64,000 nt of DNA from contig NZ_CP013022.1 in NCBI RefSeq assembly GCF_001653955.1, forward strand, positions 248,001 to 312,000, written 5' to 3'. A program made the position numbers and the translations under genes. How positions within the stretch are numbered: the first letter of the stretch is position 1; every line of letters begins with the position of its first letter. The stretch comes from Francisella persica ATCC VR-331. GTDB lineage: Bacteria; Pseudomonadota; Gammaproteobacteria; Francisellales; Francisellaceae. Positions 1-11,410 of the stretch are shown piece by piece. A model generated the notes under the pieces. The model was not told the origin of the DNA. It searched no databases and saw nothing but the letters and a program-made list of their open reading frames with translations.

Positions 1-1
1 T

Positions 2-23
2 GTTGTTTACTACTTTAAACAAC
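2..23. repeat. 8-bp inverted repeat at window edge
   Basis: GTTGTTTA and TAAACAAC form perfect 8-bp arms around a 6-nt loop. No T-run follows, so it is not a clear terminator for a + strand transcript. It may be the end of a structure belonging to the gene left of the window, or an operator. Function unknown. Confidence 0.35.
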
Positions 24-170
24 TGGCTTTGTATAAAGTTTATCAATTTCTGCTTGAGTTATAGTTCAAGGAAAAAATAACAAAAAAACTAAATATTCGT
101 CGCATATTTCAAATACAAACTTATCATCTAGATAAAATTATTATACAATTACAGCTGTTACAAATATTAC

Positions 171-917
171 ATGTTAATTTTTCATAAAATGGTACTAGAA
201 AAATTTGAACTTGAATTAGTATCCTTTAAAGATATTACGGACAAAGTCAGACACTTTGTTTTCAAAAGAACAGATGGTAAACCTCTTAATTTTATCGCAG
301 GACAGTTTATTACTTTCTTACTTACGGATCAAGAAGGTAACATAAAGCGTAGAAGCTACAGCTTAGGCTCATTACCTTCTGAAAATATGTTTTTAGAGAT
401 AGGTATGACTTATGTTGATGGAGGTATCGCAACAGATATTTTTTTTAATATGAAAGCTGGTGATACAGCAGCTGCGATGGGACCAGCTGGTAGATTAATC
501 CTAAAAGATGAAAAAATCAGAAAACTGATTTTAGTTGGTACTGGTACAGGTATTGTTCCATATAGAGCAATGTTTCCAGAGCTATTAGCAAAAGCTGATA
601 GTACTGAAATATATATTCTTTTAGGTGTGCAATATCGCAAAGATGCACTTTACCAAGATGATTTTATCAAGTTTGCTAAAAAACATCATAATATTAACTT
701 TAAACTATGCCTAAGTAGAGAAACTCAAGATCTGAAAGATTATGAAATTTTAGGATATGTGCAAAACCAATTTGAGAAAATAGGTTTAGATCCGGGAAAA
801 GATGTTGTTTATGTTTGTGGTAACCCAAATATGATTGATGAATCATATGAAATGCTTACACAAGCTGGCTTTAACGCTAAAAATGTTCGCCGTGAGAAAT
901 ATATTTCTTCGAATTAA
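171..917 (+). CDS. fpr: Ferredoxin/flavodoxin-NADP+ reductase family oxidoreductase
   Basis: FAD- and NAD(P)-binding reductase of the ferredoxin-NADP+ reductase superfamily, 248 aa, cytoplasmic. The N-terminal beta-barrel half carries the flavin-binding signature RRSYSLGS near residue 63. The C-terminal half has the pyridine-nucleotide loop LVGTGTGIVPYRAMF near residue 121 and the CGNPNMID motif near residue 217, where the usual C-terminal CGxPxM element lies. Such enzymes pass electrons between NADPH and ferredoxin or flavodoxin, or reduce free flavin; the physiological partner cannot be told from sequence. A second ATG at 189 begins a protein (MVLEKF...) whose length before the barrel fits the family better; neither ATG has a clear Shine-Dalgarno. 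It stands alone, followed by rpmE after about 130 bp. Confidence 0.8.
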   Translation: MLIFHKMVLEKFELELVSFKDITDKVRHFVFKRTDGKPLNFIAGQFITFLLTDQEGNIKRRSYSLGSLPSENMFLEIGMTYVDGGIATDIFFNMKAGDTAAAMGPAGRLILKDEKIRKLILVGTGTGIVPYRAMFPELLAKADSTEIYILLGVQYRKDALYQDDFIKFAKKHHNINFKLCLSRETQDLKDYEILGYVQNQFEKIGLDPGKDVVYVCGNPNMIDESYEMLTQAGFNAKNVRREKYISSN

Positions 918-1046
918 ACTTGATAGTGTGGATTATTTAGGCTAAAATCGTTGTGCTATTCTACTAAAAAATTACTAAAAAATGTGGTGCTTAGATGATA
1001 GAGTATAAGTGGCGATGTCAGATTATAAAAATAAGGAAACTATAAA

Positions 1047-1262
1047 ATGAAACAAGAAATTCATCCAAAGTATGCTGAAGTAACTGTAACTTGTAGCTGT
1101 GGTAAAACTTTCATTACAAGATCAACAATTGGTAAAAAAGAAATGAGCATCGATATCTGTTCAGAATGTCACCCGTTCTATACTGGTAAGCAAAGAATAG
1201 TTGACACTGCTGGACGTGTTGATAAGTTCAATAAAAGATTTGGCGGCATGAAAAAAATATAA
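1047..1262 (+). CDS. rpmE: 50S ribosomal protein L31 (zinc-binding form)
   Basis: Small protein of the large ribosomal subunit, 71 aa, full length for the family. It starts MKQEIHPKY, and cysteines 16, 18, 38 and 41 match the four zinc-ligand positions of C+ type L31. The C-terminal [10 protein letters not shown] is diagnostic. AAGGAAACT lies just upstream of the ATG. It is monocistronic, between the reductase gene and a hairpin terminator, and its 3' end faces the 3' end of gshA. Confidence 0.97.
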   Translation: MKQEIHPKYAEVTVTCSCGKTFITRSTIGKKEMSIDICSECHPFYTGKQRIVDTAGRVDKFNKRFGGMKKI

Positions 1263-1288
1263 TTTTTTTTCATTTATCGTAGTAAACT

Positions 1289-1320
1289 AAGCCAGTCACG
1301 TGCTGGTTTTATTGTTTTTT
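1289..1320 (+). terminator. Putative intrinsic terminator after rpmE
   Basis: AGCCAG pairs with CTGGTT (one G-U) around a short loop, followed by TTTATTGTTTTTT. It begins 27 bp after the rpmE stop, the expected place for a rho-independent terminator. Confidence 0.6.
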
Positions 1321-1622
1321 ATCTCAAACCTAAAAAATAGTATTGATTTTAATATTAACAAGCTCATTAAACAGTTGTCGAAATGCAAAACCAACTTGTT
1401 TTATAAAACTTTTATTTATTAATCAAGAGTCTTTTGAAAGAGTATTTAGCTAAACCACTATAAAAGCAATATAAACAGCCAATAATAGTCATTAATAAAC
1501 TCGTTTGAAGAATCTATTAATAACTTATATTGAGATACTTTACCTTGCTTACGAGATTTCTATGATGGATTATCTATAAAACCATATGTGATAGTAGAAT
1601 TTTTATCAAAATTACACTCTAA
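1321..1622. other. Gene-free stretch between rpmE and gshA
   Basis: About 300 AT-rich bases with stops in all frames. I see no coherent coding remnant, RNA or repeat. It lies downstream of two convergent genes, so it need not contain promoters. Confidence 0.5.
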
Positions 1623-3128
1623 CTAGTAATAACCCTTTGAGGATTCATAGTATTTATTGATATATTCATCTAAAGATAGTTTATCATTAGCGACTAATTC
1701 TTTTTCTGTAGCAATAGATTGACTAGCTTGCTCTTTTAACTTAGTTGTAACTGCAGATGAAAGTTCATAACTTCTAAATTGTTGCGATACTTGGCGAGAT
1801 ATATTTAGGACAAAATTTTTATAACCATGCTGTCTAGCTAATTCTATTATTCTAGCTGAAGGCGTTTGCCATACATCTAATACTTTACGCTTTTGTATTT
1901 CAACAGCATCTAAGTATTCTTTAGGCATCTTCTTAGCTACTGTCTCAATTTTATCAAATAGTTCTAAAGCATAATCTTTTAAAAGTATTTCACTATTATC
2001 ATCAAGTTTTTTAAGCTTAAGCCGTGGATTACGCCCATTTATTGCAACTGCAGTTAAATTTTGTTTTGCCTGTTTAATAATATTTTTATGATATCTTTTG
2101 GCATCTTTTTCTAGACAAGCCATCAACATTGCCTCAACGAAAAGCGCTGTATCTTTACTTATACCCACTGGCTCAAATGGATCGACATCTAGAACTCTAA
2201 CCTCGATATACTCAACACCGCGGTTATATAATGCACAAGCAGGTCTCTCACCTCTTTTGGTAATTTGCTTAGGTCTAATTGTGCTGTAATATTCATTTTC
2301 TATTTGTAAAATACTATCATTTAGCTGTATCCTTTGTCCTTGAGAATTATAAAGACCTATACGTTTATAATCAGAAAAGACATCATCAGTCGCTTGTATT
2401 AGATCTTTGACGTATGCCTTAACATTATCATATGATATTGCTAAATCTTTTTGTGCTGGGCTTGTATAGCCAAGATCACTCATTCTCAAGCTAGTAGCGT
2501 ATCTACCGATATAAAACTCATTATCTAAAGCTAATAAATAATCAGTTTTATTATTAATAGAAGTTTTAGCACATATAGGACTAGCACCGAAAAGATACGG
2601 TAAAAGCCACATACACTCAAAATAGTTATTAAGCACATCAAAATAAATATCAGATGTTGATATTTGCTTTTTAGCAGCAATATTAGTAATTAAATCTTTA
2701 TCAAAAGATAAATTATAATGTACCCCAGAAATTATCTGCATTATTTTACCATATCTAGCAGATAATCCTTTACGATAGACACGCTTCATTTGCCCTGAGT
2801 TTGAGCTACCAAAATCTGCTTCCTGTATATCATTAACATTAACAGACAACGGCATACTAGTATTGAGAATAATTTCTTCACTGGGCATATTCTCTAAAGT
2901 AAATGCTGAAAGTTGATATAGTTCATCAATTGCATTGTCTACATTATAATGCGGTTTAGTTATTAGCTCAAGCAAATTTTCAGAAAAATCAACAGTAATA
3001 CTGCTATTAGTCAATTTATGACCTAAACCGCCAGGATGATGAGAAGTTGCGAAGCTACCACAATTAGTAACTCTTAAGGTTTCTCTTTCTATTCCACGTA
3101 GATTATTTATTTTTTTAAAATCGTACAT
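1623..3128 (-). CDS. gshA: Glutamate-cysteine ligase
   Basis: ATP-dependent ligase joining glutamate and cysteine, the first and rate-limiting step of glutathione synthesis; cytoplasmic. About 501 aa, near the length of the E. coli-type (class 1) enzyme. Characteristic stretches are LRGIERETLR at the N-terminus, DFSENLLELIT, HYNLSF and EYIEVRVLDVDPFEPVGI in the middle. I chose the ATG at 3128 (MYDFKKINNLRG) because AGGA sits just upstream; an in-frame ATG 8 codons earlier lacks this. It is the last gene of a minus-strand run, about 50 bp after murJ. In Francisella, glutathione is also an intracellular cysteine store, so this gene may bear on growth in host cells (inference from the genus). 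Confidence 0.95.
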   Translation of the reverse strand: MYDFKKINNLRGIERETLRVTNCGSFATSHHPGGLGHKLTNSSITVDFSENLLELITKPHYNVDNAIDELYQLSAFTLENMPSEEIILNTSMPLSVNVNDIQEADFGSSNSGQMKRVYRKGLSARYGKIMQIISGVHYNLSFDKDLITNIAAKKQISTSDIYFDVLNNYFECMWLLPYLFGASPICAKTSINNKTDYLLALDNEFYIGRYATSLRMSDLGYTSPAQKDLAISYDNVKAYVKDLIQATDDVFSDYKRIGLYNSQGQRIQLNDSILQIENEYYSTIRPKQITKRGERPACALYNRGVEYIEVRVLDVDPFEPVGISKDTALFVEAMLMACLEKDAKRYHKNIIKQAKQNLTAVAINGRNPRLKLKKLDDNSEILLKDYALELFDKIETVAKKMPKEYLDAVEIQKRKVLDVWQTPSARIIELARQHGYKNFVLNISRQVSQQFRSYELSSAVTTKLKEQASQSIATEKELVANDKLSLDEYINKYYESSKGYY

Positions 3129-3177
3129 TATTATCCTAAATAAGTTTTTCACTAATGATTATAAACTAGTTAATAAA

Positions 3178-4722
3178 TTATTGATCTAGTGTTTTTAAAG
3201 ATTTCATCCCTCCTAATAGCAGCATAGTTACTAAGTAAACACATATTCCTATAAACACTATCAAAGCTATACTCTTGAGTCTACCAAACATTGATAATGT
3301 AATCCAATAACTATCACTTAGATTAAATAATTTTAATACCAAAACCATAGATGCACTGGCAACTATAATTTTAATAATTGTCATAAAAGGTAAATAAGTT
3401 ACAATAAATAGTTTAAAGTTAAAATCGCAAAGTACCCAGAGTTGGATAAATAAATTTAGTAACGCCATAGATGAACTAGCTGATGCCAAATAGATAAAAG
3501 CATATTTATCACCACTAAAAAAATGCACAATAAATATATCTAAGCATATTGTCGTTATCAAACATATTAAACTTATGTAGAAAACTATTGTTGTCTTATT
3601 TTGTGCATAAAGTGCTGAGACAATAACTCTAACCACTACAAAACAAAATAATGATAGTAAATATCCAAGCATTGCTAAATAAGTAAAATCAACATCATTT
3701 AAACTAAATTCACCGTAATAAAATAATGAAATAACTATAGGCTTTGCTAGTACAAATAAACCAACTATAGCTGGGATTGTCACTAACAGTGTAAATCTTA
3801 TAATCCATGCCAAAGTCTTAAAAAACTTCTGTTTATACCTTTTGCAATCGATTAAATATGGAATCATTACCGTAGCTATTGCCGTACCAAAGACACCATA
3901 CAAAAACTGATTGACTCTATCAGCATAATATAACCAAGCTAGACTTCCCGAGAATAAAAATGATGCAAAAAATGTCTCAACAAGCCCATTAACCTGTAGT
4001 ATTACAGTACCAAGAAAAGCCGAAGGTAGTTTACGCAAAAAAATCTTTGCGCGATTATCTTTAACTAAACAGATATTACTACTAAGATTAATTTTACCTA
4101 TTAATTTTATAAGGCTATATCCACCAATAGTCACTTGAATAATACCTGCTAACAAAACAGCATAAGCAACACTATATATAGGTATACTACATTTTGGTGA
4201 TATAACTATTCCTAAAATCATCACCACATTCAGAACTATTGGCAATAATGATGATACAAGATACCTACTGTAGCTATTTAAAATTGCTGATATTACACCC
4301 ATCACACCGTTAAAAAGTAGGTATGGTATCATTATTACAAACATACTTTTTATTAACGTCAAAACACTCTCATCATCAACTAGACCATATGCATAGATAC
4401 CAACCCAGATATTACTAAATACTATTGCTAATAGTGTAACAACAAGCAAAAACAATGCTATAAAATGTAAAATCGTTATAATAAAGTTTTTGTTTCTCTG
4501 ATTAATCTTTCTATTTAGAAATGGATTAATAATTTGTGTTAGTGTTCCAGATGATGTTACTTTACGCATAAACTCAGGGAATCTAAAAGCTACTAAAAAT
4601 GCCTGTAACGCTATACCACTACCAAAAAAGCTTGCTAATAGTAAATCTCTAACAAAGCCAAGTAGTTTTGATAAAAATAGAAAAATTAAAACGATTAAAC
4701 TATTATAGAAGAATTTTTTCAT
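3178..4722 (-). CDS. murJ: Lipid II flippase MurJ (MviN family)
   Basis: Polytopic inner-membrane protein of 514 aa with about 14 hydrophobic segments, the size and topology of MurJ. It flips the peptidoglycan precursor lipid II to the periplasmic face. The N-terminal segment has the family pattern LSKLLGFVRDLLLASFFG, with conserved arginine and aspartate, followed by ALQAFLVAFRFPEFMRK. It follows the Sel1-repeat gene by about 22 bp and precedes gshA, so the three probably share a transcript. Confidence 0.95.
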   Translation of the reverse strand: MKKFFYNSLIVLIFLFLSKLLGFVRDLLLASFFGSGIALQAFLVAFRFPEFMRKVTSSGTLTQIINPFLNRKINQRNKNFIITILHFIALFLLVVTLLAIVFSNIWVGIYAYGLVDDESVLTLIKSMFVIMIPYLLFNGVMGVISAILNSYSRYLVSSLLPIVLNVVMILGIVISPKCSIPIYSVAYAVLLAGIIQVTIGGYSLIKLIGKINLSSNICLVKDNRAKIFLRKLPSAFLGTVILQVNGLVETFFASFLFSGSLAWLYYADRVNQFLYGVFGTAIATVMIPYLIDCKRYKQKFFKTLAWIIRFTLLVTIPAIVGLFVLAKPIVISLFYYGEFSLNDVDFTYLAMLGYLLSLFCFVVVRVIVSALYAQNKTTIVFYISLICLITTICLDIFIVHFFSGDKYAFIYLASASSSMALLNLFIQLWVLCDFNFKLFIVTYLPFMTIIKIIVASASMVLVLKLFNLSDSYWITLSMFGRLKSIALIVFIGICVYLVTMLLLGGMKSLKTLDQ

Positions 4723-4744
4723 TTTTTATTAAAATAGATAAGCT

Positions 4745-5803
4745 CTATTTATAATCTGTCTCACTCTTCCAACTACTTCTCAAATTTTGTTGCTCTTTAG
4801 TAGCTAGCTCTAACTCTTGCTTTGATAATTTAATTTTAGATAATTTCTGTTGTGCTTGTTTAAGACCATTATCAGAAATATCTGGCATACAGTACTCATT
4901 AAACTGGCTCCAGAATTTAAGTGCTGGATTTTTATATAGCTCAACAGCTTCTGCTAAATAAGCATATTTATTTATTTTATTATCTGTCAAGTCTGCGATT
5001 ACGACGAATGCCGGAGCATATGGCTGTTTTATTGCCTCGCGAGCATACTTATAAGCAAGTTTATTATTACCTTTTGCCATATATGCTTTTGCTAGACCAG
5101 TTTCTACAGGAGAGATATGGTCTAGCTCATATGCTTTTTGATACCATTCTATCGCAAAATTGGAACTCTTTGGTAAACCTGCCAAACCACTTAAATACGT
5201 ATCACCAATTAACGCTCTACCAATCGATATACAGTATGGATAGTTTTCTATAAAGACTCTTTCATTATGTATTAGAAAAGCACTACGTGCATCTAGACTA
5301 CCATTGGCAAGAGCCAACTTATACCACTTATAAGCTTTAGCAAAATTTGGTCCTGGAACATTACCTGCTCTGATATAAAGGTTACCTAGCTGATTTTGCG
5401 CAATGTCATATCCCAAATTAGCTGATTTTATGATATACCTCATACCTTTTTTCTGATCTACATTAACATCATCTGCACCAAAGAAATATAACTCACCAAT
5501 TAAATACACTAAATATGAGTATGATCTAGCACCTTCTGGATCTTTTGGAGTACCATTTTTTTGATAAAAATTTACTGCCCATAGTGCATCTTCTAGAGCT
5601 ACTTTATCACTTGAATCAAGCTGAACATTTGCTTCTGCTAGAAGACCTGTTGCACGTGCGTCAGTTTTCAAATATGGTTTACAAGACTCCAAAACTTTTT
5701 CATAATCTTGATTTACACCATCTTTATAACATTGCTCTAAAGTTGCATATGATGAACTAAAAAAAAATATTAATAAAAAAGCAATTATAAATCTAGCTTT
5801 CAT
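4745..5803 (-). CDS. Secreted Sel1/TPR-like repeat protein
   Basis: 352 aa with an N-terminal signal peptide (MKARFIIAFLLIFFFSSSYA), hence exported, probably periplasmic. The mature part is made of alpha-helical Sel1-like repeats, for instance around residues 125-180 (SANLGYDIAQNQLGNLY, then AYKWYKLALANGSLDAR) and 215-260 (AIEWYQKAYELD). Such solenoids are protein-interaction scaffolds. I know no enzymatic motif in it. It sits between tsaE and murJ, which suggests but does not prove a link to envelope biogenesis. The start is supported by AGGAGA just upstream. Confidence 0.75.
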   Translation of the reverse strand: MKARFIIAFLLIFFFSSSYATLEQCYKDGVNQDYEKVLESCKPYLKTDARATGLLAEANVQLDSSDKVALEDALWAVNFYQKNGTPKDPEGARSYSYLVYLIGELYFFGADDVNVDQKKGMRYIIKSANLGYDIAQNQLGNLYIRAGNVPGPNFAKAYKWYKLALANGSLDARSAFLIHNERVFIENYPYCISIGRALIGDTYLSGLAGLPKSSNFAIEWYQKAYELDHISPVETGLAKAYMAKGNNKLAYKYAREAIKQPYAPAFVVIADLTDNKINKYAYLAEAVELYKNPALKFWSQFNEYCMPDISDNGLKQAQQKLSKIKLSKQELELATKEQQNLRSSWKSETDYK

Positions 5804-5885
5804 CTATTTCTCCTGCAATACAAAAACATCAAGTGTCACATTTTAAAAAGTATAATACACTTTTACATAATATTTACAGGGATTT

Positions 5886-6299
5886 TTAGTAAAAATCGAC
5901 TAGCCTACTACCTTGAGATAAATATTTTATATGTATCTTAGTCGTATTTAGTGGTAAAAAACCTTTACCTTTGTCAGGCCATTCGATAAAACAGATACCA
6001 TTTTGATTAAAATAATCACACACACCTATCAATTCTAACTCTCCTGGATCAGCTAACCTATATAAGTCAAAATGATAAATATAAAATTTGTCGAACTTAT
6101 AACTCTCAACTAGGGTATAAGTAGGACTTTTAACGTTTCCACCATAGCCAAGCGCCTTGAGTATACCTTTGACAAATGTAGTTTTACCTGCACCTAAATC
6201 ACCGTACAAATAAATAATTTGGCCAGGCTGTAGCTGTTTAGCATACTCTTTGGCAAATTGATACATTTGATCTTCCCCATTTACTAGTATACTTTTCAT
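5886..6299 (-). CDS. tsaE: tRNA N6-threonylcarbamoyladenosine biosynthesis ATPase TsaE
   Basis: P-loop ATPase of 137 aa needed, with TsaB, TsaC and TsaD, to make the t6A modification at position 37 of ANN-decoding tRNAs. The Walker A motif YLYGDLGAGKTTFVKG starts near residue 31; SPTYTLVESY and YHFDLYRL follow as in the family, with FIEWPDKG near residue 105. The chosen ATG puts the P-loop at the normal distance from the N-terminus. The start lies inside the 3' end of folC (62-bp overlap), implying translational coupling. Confidence 0.93.
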   Translation of the reverse strand: MKSILVNGEDQMYQFAKEYAKQLQPGQIIYLYGDLGAGKTTFVKGILKALGYGGNVKSPTYTLVESYKFDKFYIYHFDLYRLADPGELELIGVCDYFNQNGICFIEWPDKGKGFLPLNTTKIHIKYLSQGSRLVDFY

Positions 6300-7458
6300 A
6301 ATGTCTTATAAACTCTCCTGCTAATACAAAAGATCCAAATACTACCGTGGCTGTATCTTTTTTTGATAGATAAACACTGTTTAAATCTTTGTTATAATCT
6401 ACACGAATTATCTGTTGTAATTTAAATTCTTGTTTTATCTTTTCAAGGTCAGCTGCTCTTTGATCTAAATATTTAAGGTCTATCACATCCCACTTATAGA
6501 TATGCTCTTTAGCTATATTAAGCACTTCGCGTATATCTTTACTTGCTAAAATACCAAATATTGCCTCATAACGAATATTTCTATCTGCAAACTTACTCTT
6601 TAAAAGTTCGAACAAATGACTAACAGAAGCGGGATTATGGGCAACATCAACAACAACATAACTGTTATTTAACGAATCATGCTTTAGTATTGCGAATCTT
6701 GCTCTTGCTCTTATACCCTCAAGATTTGGAATATATGCTATCTGCATTCTATAAAAAAGATATTCTGCTATCCCCATGGCAATATTATAACTATGAGCAA
6801 AACACTGTTTTGAGCTATACTCATAGCTATTTTGATAAATTATTGCGCCTACTGTTTGTACATACTCATAAACACTTTGTGGCATTTGTGAACCTAGAAA
6901 AAGCGGAACTTGTGACCTTGATATTCTAGCCTTCTCAAAACCTATATTATCAAGAGTATCGCCCAATATCTCACAATGATCAAAATCAATATTTGTAATA
7001 GCTGTTATATCAGCATCAATTATATTTGCTGCATCTAATCTACCACCAATACCAACTTCTAAAATAAGATAATCAAGCTCTAATCTCTGCGAGTAGATAC
7101 AAAGGCATAAAAAAGCAATCTGATAATATGAAAGGCGATATTTAGGTGTTAATTCTTCTAATCTCTCTAGTATCTCTAAAAGAACACTATCACATATTGG
7201 TTGCTTGTTTAATGATATTCTTTCATTAAATTTTAAAACATGTGGTGAAGTGTGACTTAAAACATTCTTATTATTTGTTACAAGAAGCTCTTCTAGCATA
7301 GCTACTGTCGTACCTTTACCGTTAGTACCAGCTATAGTTATAACTTTAAACTTCTTAGCAAAATTAAAGCTATCAAGAATTAGTGATAAATCAAGAAGAT
7401 CGCAATAGCGAGCATCAGGCTTAGCCATTAATTTAGCTATTTTAATTTCGACGCTCAT
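6238..7458 (-). CDS. folC: Folylpolyglutamate synthase / dihydrofolate synthase
   Basis: Mur-ligase-type enzyme of 406 aa that makes dihydrofolate from dihydropteroate and adds glutamates to folates. The ATP loop ITIAGTNGKGTTVAMLEEL is near residue 39, the LEVGIGGRLDAAN stretch near residue 130 and DVAHNPASV near residue 270. The C-terminus VVFGSFVLAGEFIRHYEKY is where family members normally end; about 15 further residues are read in an alternate frame over tsaE and are probably not functional. It follows accD by 15 bp; the accD-folC pairing is common in gammaproteobacteria. Confidence 0.95.
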   Translation of the reverse strand: MSVEIKIAKLMAKPDARYCDLLDLSLILDSFNFAKKFKVITIAGTNGKGTTVAMLEELLVTNNKNVLSHTSPHVLKFNERISLNKQPICDSVLLEILERLEELTPKYRLSYYQIAFLCLCIYSQRLELDYLILEVGIGGRLDAANIIDADITAITNIDFDHCEILGDTLDNIGFEKARISRSQVPLFLGSQMPQSVYEYVQTVGAIIYQNSYEYSSKQCFAHSYNIAMGIAEYLFYRMQIAYIPNLEGIRARARFAILKHDSLNNSYVVVDVAHNPASVSHLFELLKSKFADRNIRYEAIFGILASKDIREVLNIAKEHIYKWDVIDLKYLDQRAADLEKIKQEFKLQQIIRVDYNKDLNSVYLSKKDTATVVFGSFVLAGEFIRHYEKYTSKWGRSNVSICQRVC

Positions 7459-7473
7459 TTTTTTGATTATGAA

Positions 7474-8376
7474 TTAAACTTGTTGTTCGGACTTATATTC
7501 TAAAGGTTGAGAGTAGTTTATTTTTTTAAGGTTAGGCACTAGCTTATCTATTAGTTTAGCAACTTCGCTTCTTAAGTTTCTACGATCAACAATCATATCA
7601 ACCATACCTTTCTCTACCAAAAACTCACTTCTCTGGAAACCTTCAGGTAGTTTTTCTCTTACAGTTTGCTCAATTACACGTGGACCAGCAAATCCAATCA
7701 AAGCTTTTGGCTCTGCAATATGGATATCACCAAGCATTGCAAGTGAAGCCGACACACCACCAGTCGTTGGATCTGTCAAAACCACCAAGTATGGTAGTTT
7801 AGCTTCTGCTAATTTTTGTAAAGCTGCGCTCGTCTTTGCCATCTGCATTAGCGAAAACAATGATTCCTGCATTCTAGCACCACCACTTGCTGTGAAACAG
7901 ATAAATGGTACTTTTTTCTCAATAGCAAGCTTGACACCTCTAACAAACTTCTCACCCACTACTGAACCCATAGAACCACCTAAGAACATAAAGTTAAACG
8001 CCACAGAAACTACAGGAAAACCTTTCACTGTGCCTTCCATTACTACTAAAGCATCTTGTTCTTCAGTTTTCTTCTGCGCCTGAGCTAACCTATCCTTATA
8101 AGTTTTTGTATCTTTGAACTTAAGCATATCGACAGGTGAAACATTTGCAAAATGTTCTTTTGTACTATCTCTATCAAAAAATAGGTTGAGTCTATGTCTA
8201 GCAGATATTCTATAGTGATAATTACAGCTTGGACATACTGACTTATTGTTATGTAGCTCTTCTGAATACAGAGTTACACCACAGTTAGGGCACTGACTCC
8301 AAATCCCAGATGGCATATCTTTTTTCTGTGCTTCTAAACCAAGACTCCTACCAATTACTCTAGTTAACCAACTCAT
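7474..8376 (-). CDS. accD: Acetyl-CoA carboxylase carboxyltransferase subunit beta
   Basis: Beta subunit of the carboxyltransferase half of acetyl-CoA carboxylase, which makes malonyl-CoA for fatty acid synthesis; 300 aa. A zinc ribbon (CPNCG...CPSCNYHYR, residues about 30-55) precedes the crotonase-like transferase domain with [12 protein letters not shown] and [24 protein letters not shown] chose the ATG at 8376 (MSWLTRVIG) because GGAGG lies 9 nt upstream; a TTG two codons earlier is too close to that site. The partner accA is not in the window. Confidence 0.96.
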   Translation of the reverse strand: MSWLTRVIGRSLGLEAQKKDMPSGIWSQCPNCGVTLYSEELHNNKSVCPSCNYHYRISARHRLNLFFDRDSTKEHFANVSPVDMLKFKDTKTYKDRLAQAQKKTEEQDALVVMEGTVKGFPVVSVAFNFMFLGGSMGSVVGEKFVRGVKLAIEKKVPFICFTASGGARMQESLFSLMQMAKTSAALQKLAEAKLPYLVVLTDPTTGGVSASLAMLGDIHIAEPKALIGFAGPRVIEQTVREKLPEGFQRSEFLVEKGMVDMIVDRRNLRSEVAKLIDKLVPNLKKINYSQPLEYKSEQQV

Positions 8377-8415
8377 TCTCAATATCCTCCTAAATATTAT
8401 TAGACTAGATATATC

Positions 8416-8838
8416 TTAGCCAAAAATCTCAGTATAACTAAAGAAATATCTTATCTCTTGTGCTGCTGTATCTTCTGCATCTGAGCCATGGACAGCATTT
8501 GCATCAATACTATCAGCAAAATCAGACCTAATAGTGCCTGCTTTAGCTTCTTTAGGGTTTGTTGCCCCCATTAATTCACGGTTTTTTGCAATAGCATTTT
8601 CACCTTCTAAAACCTGTATCATCACAGGACCAGAAATCATAAACTCAACAAGTGCACTAAAAAAAGGCCTATCTTTATGTACAGCATAAAAGCCTTCAGC
8701 TTCTGCTTTTGACAAATGTTTCATTTTAGCTGCAATAATCTTTAATCCTGCTTTCTCAAAACGGCTATAGATCTCACCAATTACATTTTTCTCTACAGCA
8801 TCTGGCTTAATTATAGATAAAGTTCTTTGTTTAGTCAT
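8416..8838 (-). CDS. ndk: Nucleoside diphosphate kinase
   Basis: 140-aa enzyme that transfers phosphate from ATP to nucleoside diphosphates, keeping (d)NTP pools balanced. It starts with [13 protein letters not shown], which contains the family lysine, and has the active-site histidine in [12 protein letters not shown] near residue 117. Full length. It lies about 70 bp after pyrG, so CTP synthesis and NTP interconversion are neighbours. Confidence 0.97.
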   Translation of the reverse strand: MTKQRTLSIIKPDAVEKNVIGEIYSRFEKAGLKIIAAKMKHLSKAEAEGFYAVHKDRPFFSALVEFMISGPVMIQVLEGENAIAKNRELMGATNPKEAKAGTIRSDFADSIDANAVHGSDAEDTAAQEIRYFFSYTEIFG

Positions 8839-8911
8839 TTTAAATTATTCTCCAATATTTAATTAAGTCAAATTATAACACTTTTATTCATAGAAATATC
8901 AAAACTAGTAA

Positions 8912-10639
<1,728 letters not shown>

Positions 10640-11068
10640 TTAACTTTTACTAAATGATAAAATAAAAGATCACCTTTATATCATTATAACTAGACTACCA
10701 TAACTTAGAGTCCAACCTCTATCAAAACAAATAGGACAACTATAAAGCAAAACATTTTTAAATAGTATTTTAAAAAATATTCAAGTAATGATGTTTTTAT
10801 ACTCATTTGCTAGCAAATACTGATAATCTAAATACACAACTCAATAAATAAATTTCACTAATGAGAAGTTTCAGAGAATAGTTACTATCTTATGGTTAGT
10901 ATATGTTGTTGTAGAACTTGGTTATTAACATACTAAAGACTGTAACAATTTTTACAATCCTAGAGATTTAAACTAGTTTGTTTGCAGTAATTGATAAAAT
11001 AAGTTGATTGATACTATCGAAACTATCAGAACTATAACCAAACTCACCTTAAACTGTTGAAGGGGTAG

Positions 11069-11084
11069 CAACCTCTTTAGGTTG
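11069..11084. repeat. Small perfect hairpin
   Basis: CAACCT and AGGTTG pair around a CTTT loop. It lies in GC-richer text than the surroundings and may be part of a dispersed intergenic element with the two hairpins downstream. Confidence 0.35.
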
Positions 11085-11167
11085 ATGGGAGTTCTTAACC
11101 AACATTAATAAGTCAAGTATAGAATCTTTATATAGCTAACATCTAAAAAATATGTCAATCCAAGAGG

Positions 11168-11186
11168 TTCCGGATCAAGTCTGGAA
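11168..11186. repeat. REP-like hairpin (TTCCGGA...TCTGGAA)
   Basis: TTCCGGA and TCTGGAA form 7-bp arms with one G-U pair around TCAAG, followed by TGAC. The text resembles the dispersed palindromic family read as GTCATTCC...GGAATC in many bacterial genomes (recalled, not searched). Confidence 0.45.
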
Positions 11187-11206
11187 TGACTATTTTGAAA
11201 AAAATT

Positions 11207-11227
11207 CCCCTCCGCTAGAGGAGTCCC
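11207..11227. repeat. GC-rich hairpin (CTCC...GGAG)
   Basis: CTCC and GGAG pair around GCTAGA inside a GC-rich 21-mer, following an AAAATT leader. It resembles intergenic AATTCCCCTCC-type palindromic elements seen in many genomes. It lies 20 bp from the preceding hairpin. Confidence 0.4.
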
Positions 11228-11238
11228 TATAAGATTGG

Positions 11239-11280
11239 AGGAATCAAAGATAATTGAAGAGGAATCAAAGATAATTGAAG
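11239..11280. repeat. Perfect 21-bp tandem duplication
   Basis: Two identical copies of a 21-bp unit starting AGGAATCAAAG abut (11239-11259 and 11260-11280). It lies just after the hairpin cluster, in non-coding DNA. Confidence 0.85.
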
Positions 11281-11410
11281 CATTAGAAACCGTTAAAGTT
11301 TATAGCATAAGCTCACTTTGACAAGCTCTGTGGACTGATAAGTTTTAATATCAACTTTTTAATAAAAATTATTTAGAATTTATAGAATTAAGAAACAATA
11401 AAAGAAAAAC

